Shown here one piece after another: positions 46,093 through 57,187 of a DNA stretch of 64,000 bases (positions within the stretch are counted from its first letter, which is position 1; every line of letters starts with the position of its first letter). A program made the translations under genes and the position numbers. Under the pieces are notes generated by a model that ran no database searches, was not told the origin of the DNA, and saw nothing but the letters and a program-made list of their open reading frames with translations. The DNA is from Halalkalibacter okhensis (GTDB taxonomy: Bacteria; Bacillota; Bacilli; Bacillales; Bacillaceae_D), in contig NZ_JRJU01000004.1 of the NCBI RefSeq assembly GCF_000787375.1, positions 124,001-188,000 of the forward strand, in the 5' to 3' direction.

Positions 46093-47280
46093 TTAAGCTT
46101 TATCGTTAAGTGCCACTAGTCCTGGAAGCTCTTTCCCTTCCATGAATTCAAGAGATGCACCGCCGCCTGTTGAAATGTGGCTCATTTTATCTGCAATACC
46201 AAATTTCTCAACAGCTGCTGCTGAGTCTCCTCCACCGATCACAGAATACGTGTCTGTGCTTTCAGCAAGAGCTTCTCCGACCCCTTTTGTTCCTTTAGAG
46301 AATGCTTCTAGTTCAAATACACCCATTGGTCCGTTCCAAATAACAAGCTTTGATTCTGAAATGACTTTACGATATGTATCAATCGTCTTTGGTCCAATAT
46401 CTAGAGCTTCCCAATCAGAAGGAATTTCATCGATATTAACCACTTTGATATTCGCATCATTTGAAAAATCATCCGCAACTGTTACATCTAATGGCATGTA
46501 GAAGTTCACATTGTTTGCTTTTGCTTTTTCCATAAATGATTTGGCAAGATCGATCTTATCTTCTTCAAGTAATGATTTCCCAACTTCATGGCCAAGTGCT
46601 TTTACAAAAGTGTAAGCAAGTCCTCCGCCAATAATTAGGTTGTCTACTTTATCTAAAAGATTATCAATAACACCGATTTTATCTTTAACCTTTGCTCCAC
46701 CGATAATTGCTGTAAAAGGACGTTCAGGATTTGATAATGCTTTCCCAAGAACATCTAGCTCTTTTTCCATTAAAAGGCCTGCAACAGCCGGTAAGTGATG
46801 AGCAATCCCTTCCGTTGACGCATGAGCACGGTGAGCTGCTCCAAACGCATCGTTAACGTAAACATCTGCTAATGCAGCAAATGCTTTTGCTAATTCAGGG
46901 TCGTTTTTCTCTTCACCAGAATAGAAGCGAACGTTTTCAAGCAACAATACATCCCCCTCAGAAAGAGCATTTGCAGCTTCTTCCGCTTTTGGACCATGTG
47001 CTTCATCCACTTTCTTCACGTCTTTTCCAAGAAGTTCGCTTAAACGAGCGGCAACTGGAGTTAGACGTAATTCTTCTACCACTTCACCTTTTGGACGACC
47101 AAGATGGGAAGCAAGAATGACTTTAGCGCCTTGTTCTACTAATGCTTGAATCGTTGGAATCGCTGCACGAATACGAGTTTCATCCGTAACTTGACCATCA
47201 CCCATTGGCACGTTGAAATCGACACGGCAAAATACTTTTTTCCCTTTAAGGTCGATATCACGAATCGTTTGTTTGTTCAT
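46093..47280 (-). CDS. pgk: Phosphoglycerate kinase
   Basis: 395 residues. N-domain substrate motifs [16 protein letters not shown] and GAAHRAHAS, hinge and C-domain nucleotide motifs [19 protein letters not shown] and [13 protein letters not shown] are present. It makes ATP from 1,3-bisphosphoglycerate. ATG 47280 follows GGAGG. It is in the glycolytic operon between gap and tpiA. Confidence 0.98.
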   Translation of the reverse strand: MNKQTIRDIDLKGKKVFCRVDFNVPMGDGQVTDETRIRAAIPTIQALVEQGAKVILASHLGRPKGEVVEELRLTPVAARLSELLGKDVKKVDEAHGPKAEEAANALSEGDVLLLENVRFYSGEEKNDPELAKAFAALADVYVNDAFGAAHRAHASTEGIAHHLPAVAGLLMEKELDVLGKALSNPERPFTAIIGGAKVKDKIGVIDNLLDKVDNLIIGGGLAYTFVKALGHEVGKSLLEEDKIDLAKSFMEKAKANNVNFYMPLDVTVADDFSNDANIKVVNIDEIPSDWEALDIGPKTIDTYRKVISESKLVIWNGPMGVFELEAFSKGTKGVGEALAESTDTYSVIGGGDSAAAVEKFGIADKMSHISTGGGASLEFMEGKELPGLVALNDKA

Positions 47281-47369
47281 TTTGGCTAGACCTCCTGTAT
47301 GGATTGCAATTTTTACAGCGGAAAGAGGAGGAAACTTCTATCATATCCTCCTCCACCAACTGTTACTTA

Positions 47370-48398
<1,029 letters not shown>

Positions 48399-48432
48399 TT
48401 ATAAAGAATTTATCAAAAAGAGCAATGCCCTT

Positions 48433-49458
48433 TTATCTACGTAATTGTAATAATGCTTCAGCGGCAGCTTCATCTGTAATCAACACATCACTTGGCTGAT
48501 ACTTCATATAGGCAGCAATCGCTTCTCCCTTTGAAGCTCCCCCAGCAACGGAAATCACATACTTATGCTCCCCAAGGTCATCAAGCTGTAAACCAATCGT
48601 TCGCTGCTTATGGATTGGTTCGCCGCGACGGTTGAAATAGTATCCAAACGCCTCTGCTACAGCCTCTTCCCGATTAAGCTTGTCAATAAACGAATTTACT
48701 GAATCACGTCTGAGAGCCATCGTGCTTGCATCTCCAATCCCATGAATGACAGTACAAGCTGATTTAATCAGCCTTAGGATGTCCTTAACAGAAGGTTCTA
48801 ATACAAGAGATGAGTAAGCTTCTTCACTAATTTGGTCTGGGACGTGCAACAAACGATATTGTGCCCCTGCTCGACTTGCAAGCTCTGCACTAATCGTATT
48901 TGCTTGGTTCTCAACCTGCTCCCCAAGTCCGCCACGTGCGGGAACAAACACAACTTCCCTTGTTTTAGCATCAGGCTTCATCATTTCCGCAACAGCTGCA
49001 AGGGTTGTACCCCCCATCACTGCAACAACGTCTTTTGGTTTAATGATTGCCTTGAGCTCACTAATACAAGCTCTCCCCATTTCTCTTTTAACCCATTCAT
49101 CCTTATCACTATTTCCAGCAACAACTATGACTTGCCCTACACCGAGTTCCTTTTCTAACTTTGCTTCTAATTCCCGCAGTCCAAGGAGCTCCTTCATCAT
49201 CTCTTCCAACTTTTCAAACAACTTCTCGCCTTCTTCGGTAATGCTCATACCTGATGTAGCAAAATGAACAAGACCTTGGTCCTTTAAAAAAGTAACCTCG
49301 CCTCGTAACACACGTTCGGAAAGCTGTAAATTTGCCGACAAGCTTCTTCGACCAATCGGTTGCATTAACTTAATGTAGTGAAGGATTCGGTAACGCTTGA
49401 CCATGACGTCAAGTAAATCGGGTAATAATTTTTTTTGTATGTCTAATAATGAATTCAT
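48433..49458 (-). CDS. cggR: Central glycolytic genes regulator CggR
   Basis: 341 residues, like B. subtilis CggR (340). A winged-helix N-terminus (GRRSLSANLQLSERVLRGEVTFLKDQGLV) is joined to a SorC-type sugar-phosphate-binding domain (VMGGTTLAAVAEMM, GIGDASTMALRR, VAGGASKGEAIAAYM). It represses its own operon and is released by fructose-1,6-bisphosphate. ATG 49458 follows AAAGGAG; the longer open frame to 49557 would run through its operator. Confidence 0.95.
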   Translation of the reverse strand: MNSLLDIQKKLLPDLLDVMVKRYRILHYIKLMQPIGRRSLSANLQLSERVLRGEVTFLKDQGLVHFATSGMSITEEGEKLFEKLEEMMKELLGLRELEAKLEKELGVGQVIVVAGNSDKDEWVKREMGRACISELKAIIKPKDVVAVMGGTTLAAVAEMMKPDAKTREVVFVPARGGLGEQVENQANTISAELASRAGAQYRLLHVPDQISEEAYSSLVLEPSVKDILRLIKSACTVIHGIGDASTMALRRDSVNSFIDKLNREEAVAEAFGYYFNRRGEPIHKQRTIGLQLDDLGEHKYVISVAGGASKGEAIAAYMKYQPSDVLITDEAAAEALLQLRR

Positions 49459-49486
49459 AGAGCCAAACTCCTTTAAGTCAGGACTG

Positions 49487-49522
49487 GACTCATTATGTCC
49501 CGCATAGACATTTTTAGTCCCG
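49487..49522 (-). promoter_or_regulatory. cggR: CggR operator
   Basis: Two tandem CGGGAC-N6-(T/A)GTC half-sites with a 4-base spacer reproduce the B. subtilis CggR operator layout; the second has AGTC for TGTC. It lies between promoter and cggR start, so bound repressor would block elongation. Confidence 0.88.
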
Positions 49523-49563
49523 TTATTCGCAAAAAAAAGACCAAAATCCTCATCCACAACTAC

Positions 49564-49592
49564 ATATTACCAAGGATAGGGTCCTTTCACAA
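49564..49592 (-). promoter_or_regulatory. Promoter of the cggR-gap operon
   Basis: TTGTGA and TAATAT are separated by 17 bases, about 40 bases upstream of the operator, overlapping the end of the glutaredoxin-like gene region. Confidence 0.7.
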
Positions 49593-49593
49593 G

Positions 49594-49845
49594 TTATATT
49601 TGCCTATTTATTTCAAGTAAACGCTTTCTTACCTTTTCTTTCGATATTTGACCAAAATCAACCTCTTCCCCATTGACTAGAATGACCGGAATCATAATTT
49701 GATATTTTTCAAGCAACGCATCATCTTTGTAAATATCAGTAATTGTCATGGTAAAAGGAACTTCTTCAGCTAATGGTCTAATAAGGTCGATTGCTTTGTC
49801 ACAAAGTGGGCAATCCATTTTTGACATAATGGTTACTTCTAACAT
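49594..49845 (-). CDS. Glutaredoxin-family protein
   Basis: From ATG 49845 it has 83 residues: MLEVTIMSKMDCPLCDKAIDLI contains a CPLC redox motif and VPFTMTITDIYKDD and MIPVILVNGEEV complete a small thioredoxin fold (DUF836-like). An earlier ATG (49857) is less well placed. It lies between rpoN and cggR. A dithiol exchange role is likely from the motif; partner unknown. Confidence 0.82.
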   Translation of the reverse strand: MLEVTIMSKMDCPLCDKAIDLIRPLAEEVPFTMTITDIYKDDALLEKYQIMIPVILVNGEEVDFGQISKEKVRKRLLEINRQI

Positions 49846-49897
49846 TTCTATTATCACTCTCTTTTATTCGTAGTATGTAGGATTTAGCTTTACCATT

Positions 49898-50023
49898 GAT
49901 GGGCAAGGGCTTCTCTCGCTGCGCGCCTTAAGGAGAAAATCGTTCCTTAAGGCTTTAGAACATGGCAGCGGCTCCGCTCCTTGCTTCGATACTGAACCAA
50001 AAGGGAAGACCGCCCTTTTGGTT
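49898..50023. repeat. 126-bp direct repeat, copy 1
   Basis: Identical over 126 bases to 50050-50175 with unit spacing of 152. Each copy contains CCTTAAGG-flanked and ACCAAAAGGG/CCCTTTTGGT hairpins, the latter acting as a terminator. Confidence 0.9.
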
Positions 50024-50049
50024 TGATATATGTTTTTAGCTTATTCGAC

Positions 50050-50175
50050 GATGGGCAAGGGCTTCTCTCGCTGCGCGCCTTAAGGAGAAAATCGTTCCTT
50101 AAGGCTTTAGAACATGGCAGCGGCTCCGCTCCTTGCTTCGATACTGAACCAAAAGGGAAGACCGCCCTTTTGGTT
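50050..50175. repeat. 126-bp direct repeat, copy 2, with rpoN terminator
   Basis: This copy abuts the rpoN stop codon. Its hairpin GAACCAAAAGGG/CCCTTTTGGTTC starts at the end of rpoN and probably terminates it; copy 1 repeats the same terminator 152 bases on. Confidence 0.9.
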
Positions 50176-51479
50176 CAGTATCTTTTCCTTTTTGAGGAGG
50201 AGGGGATTCCTAGTTCATCTCGGTATTTTGCGATCGCTCTTCTTGAGACGGTTGTTCCTTTTTCGGTTTGGAGCCAGCTGACAATTTTTGCATCTGAAAG
50301 CGGCTTTTGCTTATTCTCTGTTGCAATTAGCTCTTTCATCCACTCTTTAATCGAACGACTTGAAGTGGATTCTCCTAGTCCATTTTGAACAGCTGATGAG
50401 AATAAAGATTTTAGTTCAATGATGCCTCTAGGTGTATCCGCAAATTTATTCGTTGTTGCACGGCTGACGGTCGATTCATGAACCTCAATCTCCTCAGCAA
50501 TCTCTTTTAACGTAAGAGGCTTAAGCACACCATCTTTTTTTAAGAAATAATCCTTTTGGTGTCTAGCAATCGCTTCTCCCACTTTAACAATCGTTTGTTT
50601 TCTTTGCTGAATACTTCTCATCAACCATTGGACTTGCTGTATTTTTTGTTTCGCGTATTGACTTGCTTCCGCATCATCTGCGTGACGCAGTAATTCTTCA
50701 TAATGATGATTAAGTCCCACACTTGGAATTAAATCATCTTCTAGGTGAACAAGCAAATCCCCTTCATATGGAACAATTCGAATTTCAGGACTGACGAATT
50801 GAACCGGCTCTGACATATACTGAGTGCCTGGGCGTGGGTCTAACTTTTTGATCAGATCATTTACTTCCTGAACTTCGGCTAGTGGAATATTTAATTGCTG
50901 AGAAATCTCCTTCCACTTTCTTGTAGTGAATTCTTCCATATGAAACATTATGATTTGCTCTGCAATATAATGAGGGTCATCCATTTGTTGCAATTGCAGC
51001 AATAGGCACTCTTGTAAGTTCCTAGCACCTACTCCTGCTGGGTCAAAGTGCTGCAATATGCCTAGTAAATGTTCTCCTTCTGTTTGAGAAATTTGTAGGT
51101 CTTCGCATATTTCCTCAAACGGCCTAGAGACATACCCATCCTCTCTCAAGCTATAAATCAAATATGTTAAGTTTTTCCTCTCTTTTTTTGTGAGGCGAAG
51201 TTCCTGTAATTGTTTGAGTAGAAAATCACTTAAACTCGTTCGCTCAATATGGGCATAATCTATTGGAGAGGGTTGATCTGAAACATTGCGATAGGATGAA
51301 TAAGCTTGCTCTTCAAGCTTTCGAGTTTCCTTCACTTCTATTAATGGGTTCTCAAGTGCTTGCTCATGAATAAAAGATGACAGCTCTGTTGCTGAATACT
51401 GTAAGAGATGAATCGCCTGACGCAATTCTTGAGTCATAACCAAACTCTGTGTCTGCTGTTGAAACAATCCAAACTGCAC
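50175..51479 (-). CDS. rpoN: RNA polymerase sigma-54 factor (SigL)
   Basis: 434 residues. The Gln-rich region I (MQFGLFQQQTQSLVMTQELRQAIHLLQYSATEL) contacts activators, the core-binding part follows, then the helix-turn-helix (LKEIAEEIEVHESTVSRAT) and the RpoN box (VSRRAIAKYRDELGIPSS; usually ARRTVAKYRE). It directs transcription with AAA+ activators. The cre box upstream agrees with catabolite repression of B. subtilis sigL. Confidence 0.96.
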   Translation of the reverse strand: MQFGLFQQQTQSLVMTQELRQAIHLLQYSATELSSFIHEQALENPLIEVKETRKLEEQAYSSYRNVSDQPSPIDYAHIERTSLSDFLLKQLQELRLTKKERKNLTYLIYSLREDGYVSRPFEEICEDLQISQTEGEHLLGILQHFDPAGVGARNLQECLLLQLQQMDDPHYIAEQIIMFHMEEFTTRKWKEISQQLNIPLAEVQEVNDLIKKLDPRPGTQYMSEPVQFVSPEIRIVPYEGDLLVHLEDDLIPSVGLNHHYEELLRHADDAEASQYAKQKIQQVQWLMRSIQQRKQTIVKVGEAIARHQKDYFLKKDGVLKPLTLKEIAEEIEVHESTVSRATTNKFADTPRGIIELKSLFSSAVQNGLGESTSSRSIKEWMKELIATENKQKPLSDAKIVSWLQTEKGTTVSRRAIAKYRDELGIPSSSKRKRY

Positions 51480-51530
51480 GGTACTACCCCTCCCTTCACT
51501 TAGCTAAAACCAGTTTCTTGCTCCTAATCA

Positions 51531-51546
51531 TTGTAAGCGCTTTCTG
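51531..51546. promoter_or_regulatory. cre box (CcpA site) upstream of rpoN
   Basis: TTGTAAGCGCTTTCTG matches the cre consensus WTGNAARCGNWWNCAW at all but the last two defined positions, 51 bases before the rpoN start. Confidence 0.7.
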
Positions 51547-51824
51547 ATACTTATGCCTTTTATAGTTCATTTCATTCCTATCTTTAATTATATAGGAATT
51601 ATGTTATCAAAACTATGTTAATGGTAGGTAATCTCGTTTAGATTATAAAAAAACGGATATTATGAAAAGAGGGTTTAATTAGCTTGATATTGAATAGTAT
51701 GTAGTAAGAGGAAAGGAATGTTGTCCAAATTGATTGACTTGAAGCAGCGTTCCCGTTTTAATGATGAAGTGTGTTGCGAGATCCACACTAGCTTTTTGCC
51801 CCTTTTGTTTTAGAAGTGTTTTTA

Positions 51825-51841
51825 TTTGACCTTCTTTGACC
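51825..51841. promoter_or_regulatory. CtsR box of clpP
   Basis: TTTGACC-TTC-TTTGACC is the tandem heptad recognised by the CtsR stress repressor. The first TTGACC doubles as the -35 element. Confidence 0.88.
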
Positions 51842-51854
51842 ATTTGGGTATGAT
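51826..51854 (+). promoter_or_regulatory. clpP: clpP promoter
   Basis: TTGACC and TATGAT with a 17-base spacer, fully overlapped by the CtsR box, 60 bases before the clpP start. Confidence 0.8.
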
Positions 51855-51913
51855 GTACATAACCTAGTAATACAACAAAAGGTTTACTAATACCAAGAAG
51901 GAGGAATTTTTCG

Positions 51914-52501
51914 ATGAATTTAATCCCTACAGTTATTGAGCAAACAAACCGAGGCGAGCGAGCATACGACATTTATTCTCGTCTATTGAAAGATCGTATT
52001 ATTATGTTAGGAAGTGCGATTGACGATAATGTTGCCAACTCCATTGTGGCACAGCTTTTATTCTTACAAGCAGAAGACCCTGAAAAAGATATTTCGATTT
52101 ACATTAATAGCCCTGGTGGGTCCATCACTGCAGGTATGGCCATCTATGATACGATGAATTACATAAAGCCAAAAGTATCAACGATTTGTATCGGTATGGC
52201 TGCTTCTATGGGTGCTTTCCTACTAGCTGCTGGTGAAAAAGGCAAGCGTTTTGCCCTTCCAAACAGTGAAGTCATGATTCACCAACCACTTGGTGGAACT
52301 CAAGGTCAAGCTTCTGACATTCAAATTCACGCTAAGCGAATTATTGAAATGCGTGAGAGCTTAAACAAAATTTTAGCTGAACGTACTGGTCAACCTTTAG
52401 AAGTGATTGAGCGCGATACGGATCGTGATAACTTCATGATTGCTGCAAAAGCACAAGAGTATGGCTTAATCGACAAGGTTATTCCGGCAACAAAAGCATA
52501 A
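51914..52501 (+). CDS. clpP: ATP-dependent Clp protease proteolytic subunit
   Basis: 195 residues. The serine protease triad is complete: Ser 98 (GMAASMGAF), His 123 (VMIHQPLGG) and Asp near 172. ClpP forms the two-ring chamber fed by ClpX, ClpC or ClpE and degrades tmRNA-tagged proteins among others. ATG 51914 follows GGAGGA. One of few plus-strand genes; controlled by CtsR as seen upstream. Confidence 0.98.
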   Translation: MNLIPTVIEQTNRGERAYDIYSRLLKDRIIMLGSAIDDNVANSIVAQLLFLQAEDPEKDISIYINSPGGSITAGMAIYDTMNYIKPKVSTICIGMAASMGAFLLAAGEKGKRFALPNSEVMIHQPLGGTQGQASDIQIHAKRIIEMRESLNKILAERTGQPLEVIERDTDRDNFMIAAKAQEYGLIDKVIPATKA

Positions 52502-52584
52502 GTCTAAAAATGGTCCCACCTTTGATCTATATAGATTAGCTTTCTCGCGCTGGGATCAGATTGAATCAACTTATTCAAAAATAG

Positions 52585-52619
52585 AAAGACACCGTTTGCT
52601 TGTGGCTAGCGGTGTCTTT
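52585..52619. terminator. Terminator shared by clpP and crh
   Basis: AAAGACACCG and CGGTGTCTTT form a 10-bp stem between the convergent genes, flanked by A and T runs. Confidence 0.88.
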
Positions 52620-52623
52620 TCTT

Positions 52624-52878
52624 TTATTCAGATTCAATGAACTGGCTTAATGTTTCAAGCGCTTCTGCTTCGTCATTTCCATCTGTAATGAGTGTAAACG
52701 TTGTGCCATGCCCCATGGCTAAGCTCATTAGACCCATGATGCTTTTAGCGTTGACCTTTTTTTCCCCTTTTTCAATAAAAACCTCAGCTGAAAAGCGACT
52801 TGCTTCTTGAACGAATAATGCTGCAGGTCTTGCTTGTAATCCTGTTTTCCTTTGAACTGTTACTTCTTTTTTTAACAT
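52624..52878 (-). CDS. crh: HPr-like catabolite repression protein Crh
   Basis: 84 residues from ATG 52878, after GAGGAGG. The HPr active-site His 15 is Gln (KTGLQARPAA), so no PTS phosphotransfer, while the HPr-kinase target Ser 46 (NAKSIMG) is kept. Crh-Ser-P is a co-repressor for CcpA and acts at the methylglyoxal and YvcK branch. It is the last gene of the rapZ-yvcK-whiA-crh group, as in B. subtilis. Confidence 0.96.
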   Translation of the reverse strand: MLKKEVTVQRKTGLQARPAALFVQEASRFSAEVFIEKGEKKVNAKSIMGLMSLAMGHGTTFTLITDGNDEAEALETLSQFIESE

Positions 52879-52898
52879 GATTTGTTCCTCCTCAGTCA

Positions 52899-53858
52899 TT
52901 ATATTTTTTCTGTTTGAACTTCTTGACCATTTCGTAATTTATCTGCGATTTGATCAATTTTTCGTAAGCGATGGTTCACACCAGATTTACTAACGGTCCC
53001 TCCATCTACCATCTCGCCAAGTTCTTTGAGCGTGACGTCTTGGTGCAACACACGTAATTCGGCAATTTCGCGCAGCTTCGCTGGGAGTTGATCTAAGCCA
53101 ATCATTCGATCGACAAGGCGAATGTTTTCTACTTGTCGTAAGGCAGCTCCCACGGTTTTATTTAAATTAGCTGTTTCACAATTGACAAGACGATTAACCG
53201 AGTTACGCATATCTTTCATGATTCGAACATCTTCAAAATACAACAGTGCCTGATGTGCGCCAATGATATTTAGAAATTCAGTAATTTTTTCGCTCTCTTT
53301 CATATACGTGATGAAACCCTTTTTACGTTCCAATGTTTTTGCATTTAATTCATATTCGTTCATTAATTCACATAACGAATCATTATGTTCCTCGTAAATC
53401 GAGAAAATTTCTAAATGATAAGATGATGTCTCAGGGTGATTAATGGATCCTCCCGCTAAGAACGCACCTCGTAAATAAGCACGCTTGCAGCAGTTTGATT
53501 TTGTTAATTGTTTTGAGATGGTTCTAAGAAAAACAAATCCCTCACCTAAAATACCAAGTTGCTCTAACAATTCTTTTGCCTCGTGCTGCATACGAACGAG
53601 ATAGACATTGTTCTTTTTCAGTCTCATCTTTTTTCGAACAAGCAGTTCCACAAACATGGAAGGATAGACTCGCTTAATCAGCGTATAAATTCGTCTTGCA
53701 ATCGCCGCATTCTCTGTCGTAACATCTAAACCAAGTTTCATTTGACTGAACGAAAGGGATCCGTTCATCCGGATAAGTGCAGCAAGTTCTGCTGTTGCAC
53801 AGCAGTCTTCTTGTTCAAATTGAGTTAATTCTTTTTTGGTTTTGGCTGCAAAGGACAA
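52899..53858 (-). CDS. whiA: WhiA-type regulator
   Basis: 319 residues from TTG 53858, about ten bases after AAAGGAG; the product begins [20 protein letters not shown] like B. subtilis WhiA. An LAGLIDADG-like N-terminal fold ([13 protein letters not shown]) lacks nuclease residues, and a C-terminal helix-turn-helix ([27 protein letters not shown]) binds DNA. In Bacillus it influences cell division and chromosome segregation. Confidence 0.96.
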   Translation of the reverse strand: MSFAAKTKKELTQFEQEDCCATAELAALIRMNGSLSFSQMKLGLDVTTENAAIARRIYTLIKRVYPSMFVELLVRKKMRLKKNNVYLVRMQHEAKELLEQLGILGEGFVFLRTISKQLTKSNCCKRAYLRGAFLAGGSINHPETSSYHLEIFSIYEEHNDSLCELMNEYELNAKTLERKKGFITYMKESEKITEFLNIIGAHQALLYFEDVRIMKDMRNSVNRLVNCETANLNKTVGAALRQVENIRLVDRMIGLDQLPAKLREIAELRVLHQDVTLKELGEMVDGGTVSKSGVNHRLRKIDQIADKLRNGQEVQTEKI

Positions 53859-53925
53859 TGTCCTCACACTCCTTTCAGCCGTGTAGCTCTTTAATGCCCT
53901 TTCCCTACACGAACAGTAGTCATTC

Positions 53926-54867
53926 TTACATGCGTAAAATAGCCTTTGATACTTTTAAGGCATCATGACGCAACATATTTTCACGTTCAATTACATAATG
54001 ATCGAGTACAACAGATACCCCCATCGAATTGATACGATTGACATCAACAACAACTGGTACGGCTCCTTCACTTGCATAACGCTCTCGCACTTTGGCAGAG
54101 ACCGGTGCTCCATGAACGACAATCTCATCAACCAATGTACTTCCACAGTGATCAGAAATCGCTTGTATATGATCTCCTGCCGTGTAACCATCCGTCTCTC
54201 CACTCTGTGTCATCACGTTGCAAATATATACTTTTCTTGCCTCTGATTGTTCAATCGCCAAAGCGACTCCAGGAACAAGAAGATTTGGGATGACACTAGT
54301 GTAAAGGCTTCCGGGTCCTAATACAATGATATCGGCTTCTTCAATTGCTCGAATAGCCGATTGCAATGGAGAAATATCTTCTGGCGTTAAAAAAACACGC
54401 TTAATTTTTTTTTGCTCAAGAGGGATCAAGGATTCTCCTGTTACAATAGTTCCATCTTCCATTTCAGCATGCAGTACAATGCTTGAATTCGCTGCAGGAT
54501 AAACGTTTCCACGGACATTTAACACTTTGCTTAATTCCGTAATGCCTCTTGAAAAGTCCCCTGTAATGGATGTCATGCCCGCAAGCAGAAGATTTCCTAA
54601 TGAGTGGCCTGATAAGCCATTTCCATTTGAAAACCTGTGCTGGAAAAGCTCCTCTACTAAAGGTTCAACCTCTGATAATGCAATTAACACGTTCCTCACG
54701 TCACCTGGAGGAGGGATATCTAGCTCTTTCCGAAGTCGTCCCGAGCTTCCACCGTCATCAGCCACGGTTACAATAGCCGAAATATCAACTGGGAACGTTT
54801 TTAAACCTCGAAGTAAAACGGATAAGCCGGTTCCCCCTCCAATCACTACAACCTTTTTCTTTTTCAC
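53926..54867 (-). CDS. yvcK: YvcK/CofD-like gluconeogenesis factor
   Basis: 313 residues. The nucleotide-binding loop is [17 protein letters not shown], followed by [27 protein letters not shown] and [16 protein letters not shown]. YvcK binds UDP-sugars and is needed for growth on gluconeogenic carbon and for cell-wall synthesis. Its start abuts the rapZ stop by one base. Confidence 0.95.
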   Translation of the reverse strand: MKKKKVVVIGGGTGLSVLLRGLKTFPVDISAIVTVADDGGSSGRLRKELDIPPPGDVRNVLIALSEVEPLVEELFQHRFSNGNGLSGHSLGNLLLAGMTSITGDFSRGITELSKVLNVRGNVYPAANSSIVLHAEMEDGTIVTGESLIPLEQKKIKRVFLTPEDISPLQSAIRAIEEADIIVLGPGSLYTSVIPNLLVPGVALAIEQSEARKVYICNVMTQSGETDGYTAGDHIQAISDHCGSTLVDEIVVHGAPVSAKVRERYASEGAVPVVVDVNRINSMGVSVVLDHYVIERENMLRHDALKVSKAILRM

Positions 54868-55767
54868 TTATTTAGTACCTGTTCCTTTATCTTTTTCAAT
54901 GTCTCGATGACTCACATGCAAAACATACTCATCAGCAAACGCTTCACCAAAGTGTTCAGCAAGTGTCACAGAACGATGCTTTCCACCCGTGCACCCAATT
55001 CCTATGACAACTTGACTCTTTCCTTCACGTTTGTATTGCGGTAGCATGAACTTCAACAAATCAGTTAATTTCTCAATGAATTGCTGTGTTTCTGTCCATT
55101 TCAATACATAGGAGGAAACCTCGTCATCTAGGCCTGTTTTGGGTCTCATGTGGTCAATATAGTGTGGATTCGGAAGAAAACGAACGTCAAAAACGAGATC
55201 GGCGTCAATTGGCATTCCATATTTAAATCCAAACGACATCATGTTGACAGTAAACGGATGCTTTTCGTTGCCTGTAAACCTTTGAATAATCTTCTCACGC
55301 AGCTGAATTGGCTTCATGTCCGTCGTATCTATGATTTGCTGCGCTCTCCCCTTCATATCCTCAAGCATTTCGCGTTCCAATTGAATTCCTTCAAGTGGTA
55401 AGCCGTTTGGCGCAAGCGGATGCGAGCGTCTCGTTTCTTTATAGCGCTGCACAAGCTTCGCATCCTTTGCATCTAAGAAAATAATCTGTAACTTAAATTG
55501 CAAATGAGGAGCATGACTAATCGTATCAATCGCTTCAAATAAGTGATCAAAAAATTTGCGGCCACGTAAATCGATAACGAGCGCTACTTTATTCATTTTT
55601 CCATTTGAACCTTCAATCAGTTCTATGAATTTCGGAATGAGAGCTGGGGGTAAATTATCGACGCAAAAATAGCCAAGGTCCTCAAAACTTTGGACCGCCA
55701 CTGTTTTCCCCGCTCCAGACATTCCTGTAATTATCACAATTTGTATTTCTTCGTGCTCGATACTCAC
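54868..55767 (-). CDS. rapZ: RapZ/YvcJ nucleotide-binding protein
   Basis: 299 residues from GTG 55767, which follows AAAGGGG. Walker A is [29 protein letters not shown]; the C-terminal conserved part is [18 protein letters not shown]. In Gram-negatives RapZ controls glmS mRNA decay; in Bacillus YvcJ affects competence and binds nucleotides. First in the yvcK cluster after yvcI. Confidence 0.95.
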   Translation of the reverse strand: MSIEHEEIQIVIITGMSGAGKTVAVQSFEDLGYFCVDNLPPALIPKFIELIEGSNGKMNKVALVIDLRGRKFFDHLFEAIDTISHAPHLQFKLQIIFLDAKDAKLVQRYKETRRSHPLAPNGLPLEGIQLEREMLEDMKGRAQQIIDTTDMKPIQLREKIIQRFTGNEKHPFTVNMMSFGFKYGMPIDADLVFDVRFLPNPHYIDHMRPKTGLDDEVSSYVLKWTETQQFIEKLTDLLKFMLPQYKREGKSQVVIGIGCTGGKHRSVTLAEHFGEAFADEYVLHVSHRDIEKDKGTGTK

Positions 55768-55786
55768 CCTCATCACCCCTTTATAT

Positions 55787-56245
55787 CTATTCTGAAGTTA
55801 ATCTGTATGACACTAAATCAAACTCTTTTGTGTAATAAAACGTCCCGTGCAGAACCCCTTGATCGTGTAATACATGTTCAAACATATACTTATCGCCGGC
55901 CGCCATTGGCAGACCCTGAACATCCTTTATGCTTTTCCATTCAAGCTTGCCTTCTGGAGATTGTTCAAACATTTCACCTTTAAAACTTGTTGCATGAAAC
56001 GTGAACATCATCCACTCATTGACCGGCTGATCATTCTCAAGTATTACGATGGTAAAAACAGCACGTAGCTTCGCATCTTCTACATGAAGTCCTGTTTCTT
56101 CACGAAATTCACGCTCAGCTGATTCTTTTATCGTTTCACCAAGTTCCATTTTGCCACCAGGAGCAACCCACCAGCCTCGACTTGGTTTTTGCAGTAGCAA
56201 TGCATGCTCACCATTCGTTAATACACAGTTAGTAATCCGTTGCAA
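55787..56245 (-). CDS. Nudix hydrolase YvcI
   Basis: 152 residues from TTG 56245 (after GAGGTG), starting [12 protein letters not shown] like B. subtilis YvcI. The Nudix box is [26 protein letters not shown], with all metal-binding Glu residues. It hydrolyses a nucleoside diphosphate derivative; substrate unknown. The last 50 residues include DLVSYRLT typical of this subgroup. Confidence 0.92.
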   Translation of the reverse strand: MQRITNCVLTNGEHALLLQKPSRGWWVAPGGKMELGETIKESAEREFREETGLHVEDAKLRAVFTIVILENDQPVNEWMMFTFHATSFKGEMFEQSPEGKLEWKSIKDVQGLPMAAGDKYMFEHVLHDQGVLHGTFYYTKEFDLVSYRLTSE

Positions 56246-56355
56246 CAGCTTCACCTCACGTTCTATTACTTTATTATACAATTAATTGAAAGGTCTAACA
56301 ATTGCTAGAATAAGGGAACTTTTTGAACGGAGAACTTTTGTAGATAAAAAAAAGG

Positions 56356-56377
56356 GCACGGACCTAATCGTCCGTGC
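56356..56377 (-). terminator. Terminator hairpin upstream of yvcI
   Basis: GCACGGAC/GTCCGTGC stem followed on the minus strand by CCTTTTTTTATC. It would stop transcripts crossing the minisatellite. Confidence 0.8.
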
Positions 56378-56552
56378 AAATGTATATAAAAAAGGGGGTC
56401 AATTACTTATTTATATCTTACCCAATTAATGTTTCATCCGTGTTACAACAGGATTAACGTTTTATATCAAAAAGGGTGAATTTTCCTTTTATTATGAAAC
56501 AGTTTGAAAAAGTTGTGGGAAGCGTTGAAAAACTAGAGAAGGTGAGTCTGTT

Positions 56553-57124
56553 CGGGTGCCAGCGAGGCCTTTGGCTACCGTTCTTCCCACTTCCTTCTTT
56601 TTTCAGGAGTCATCTCATCCCTTTGACTCCCGTTCTTCCCACGTTCTCCGTTTTTCGGTAGCCAACATATCCCCTTGACTCCCGTTCTTCCCCGCTCACC
56701 CGCTGTTCGGGTGCCAGCGAGGCCCTTTGGCTACCGTTCTTTCCACTTCCCTCTTTTTTCGGGAGTCAGCAAACCTCTTTGACTTCCGTTCTTTCCACGT
56801 TCTCCGTTTTTCGGTAGCCAACACATCCCTTTGACTTCCGTTCTTTCCACGTTCTCCGTTTTTCGGTAGCCAACACATCCCTTTGACTTCCGTTCTTCCC
56901 ATGTTCTCTGTTTTTCGGTAGCCAGCGAACCTCTTTGACTTCCGTTCTTCTCACGTTCTCTGTTTTTCGGTAGCCAACACATCCCTTTGACTTCCGTTCT
57001 TCCCACGTTCTCCGTTTTTCGGTAGCCAACACATCCCTTTGACTTCCGTTCTTTCCCGCTCACTCGCTTTTCGAGAGTCAGTGAACCTCTTTGACTACCG
57101 TTCTTCCCTAATCCCACGGGAGTC
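56553..57124. repeat. Minisatellite: about 11 units of 52 bp
   Basis: Unit boundaries such as GGTAGCC or GGAGTC recur every 52 bases (56709, 56761, 56813, 56865, 56917 and on). Each unit holds a variable left part (GGTAGCCA, GGAGTCA or GGGTGCCA), then a right part TTGACTTCCGTTCTT or TTGGCTACCGTTCTT, and a spacer CCCACGTTCTCCGTTTTTC. In several units left and right parts are complementary and can form hairpins. Since 52 is not a multiple of three and reading frames are open by chance only, it is non-coding. Confidence 0.9.
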
Positions 57125-57187
57125 ATCATTATGCTTAGGCTAAAAACGAGGATCTCACCTACCCCTACCTCTTCCACACAGAAAAAA

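Larger units (their letters stand above)
51480..51913. other. Divergent rpoN/clpP regulatory region
   Basis: 434 bases between two divergently transcribed genes. It contains the cre box for rpoN and the CtsR box with the clpP promoter. A 97-codon minus-strand frame crosses it but overlaps clpP and lacks support. Confidence 0.7.

Noticed and set aside
51679-51972. Minus-strand 97-codon frame upstream of clpP
   Set aside because: It overlaps the clpP start and its CtsR box and has no family resemblance.
56553-57124. Possible CRISPR array
   Set aside because: Units are contiguous 52-bp repeats without unique spacers, and no cas genes are near.
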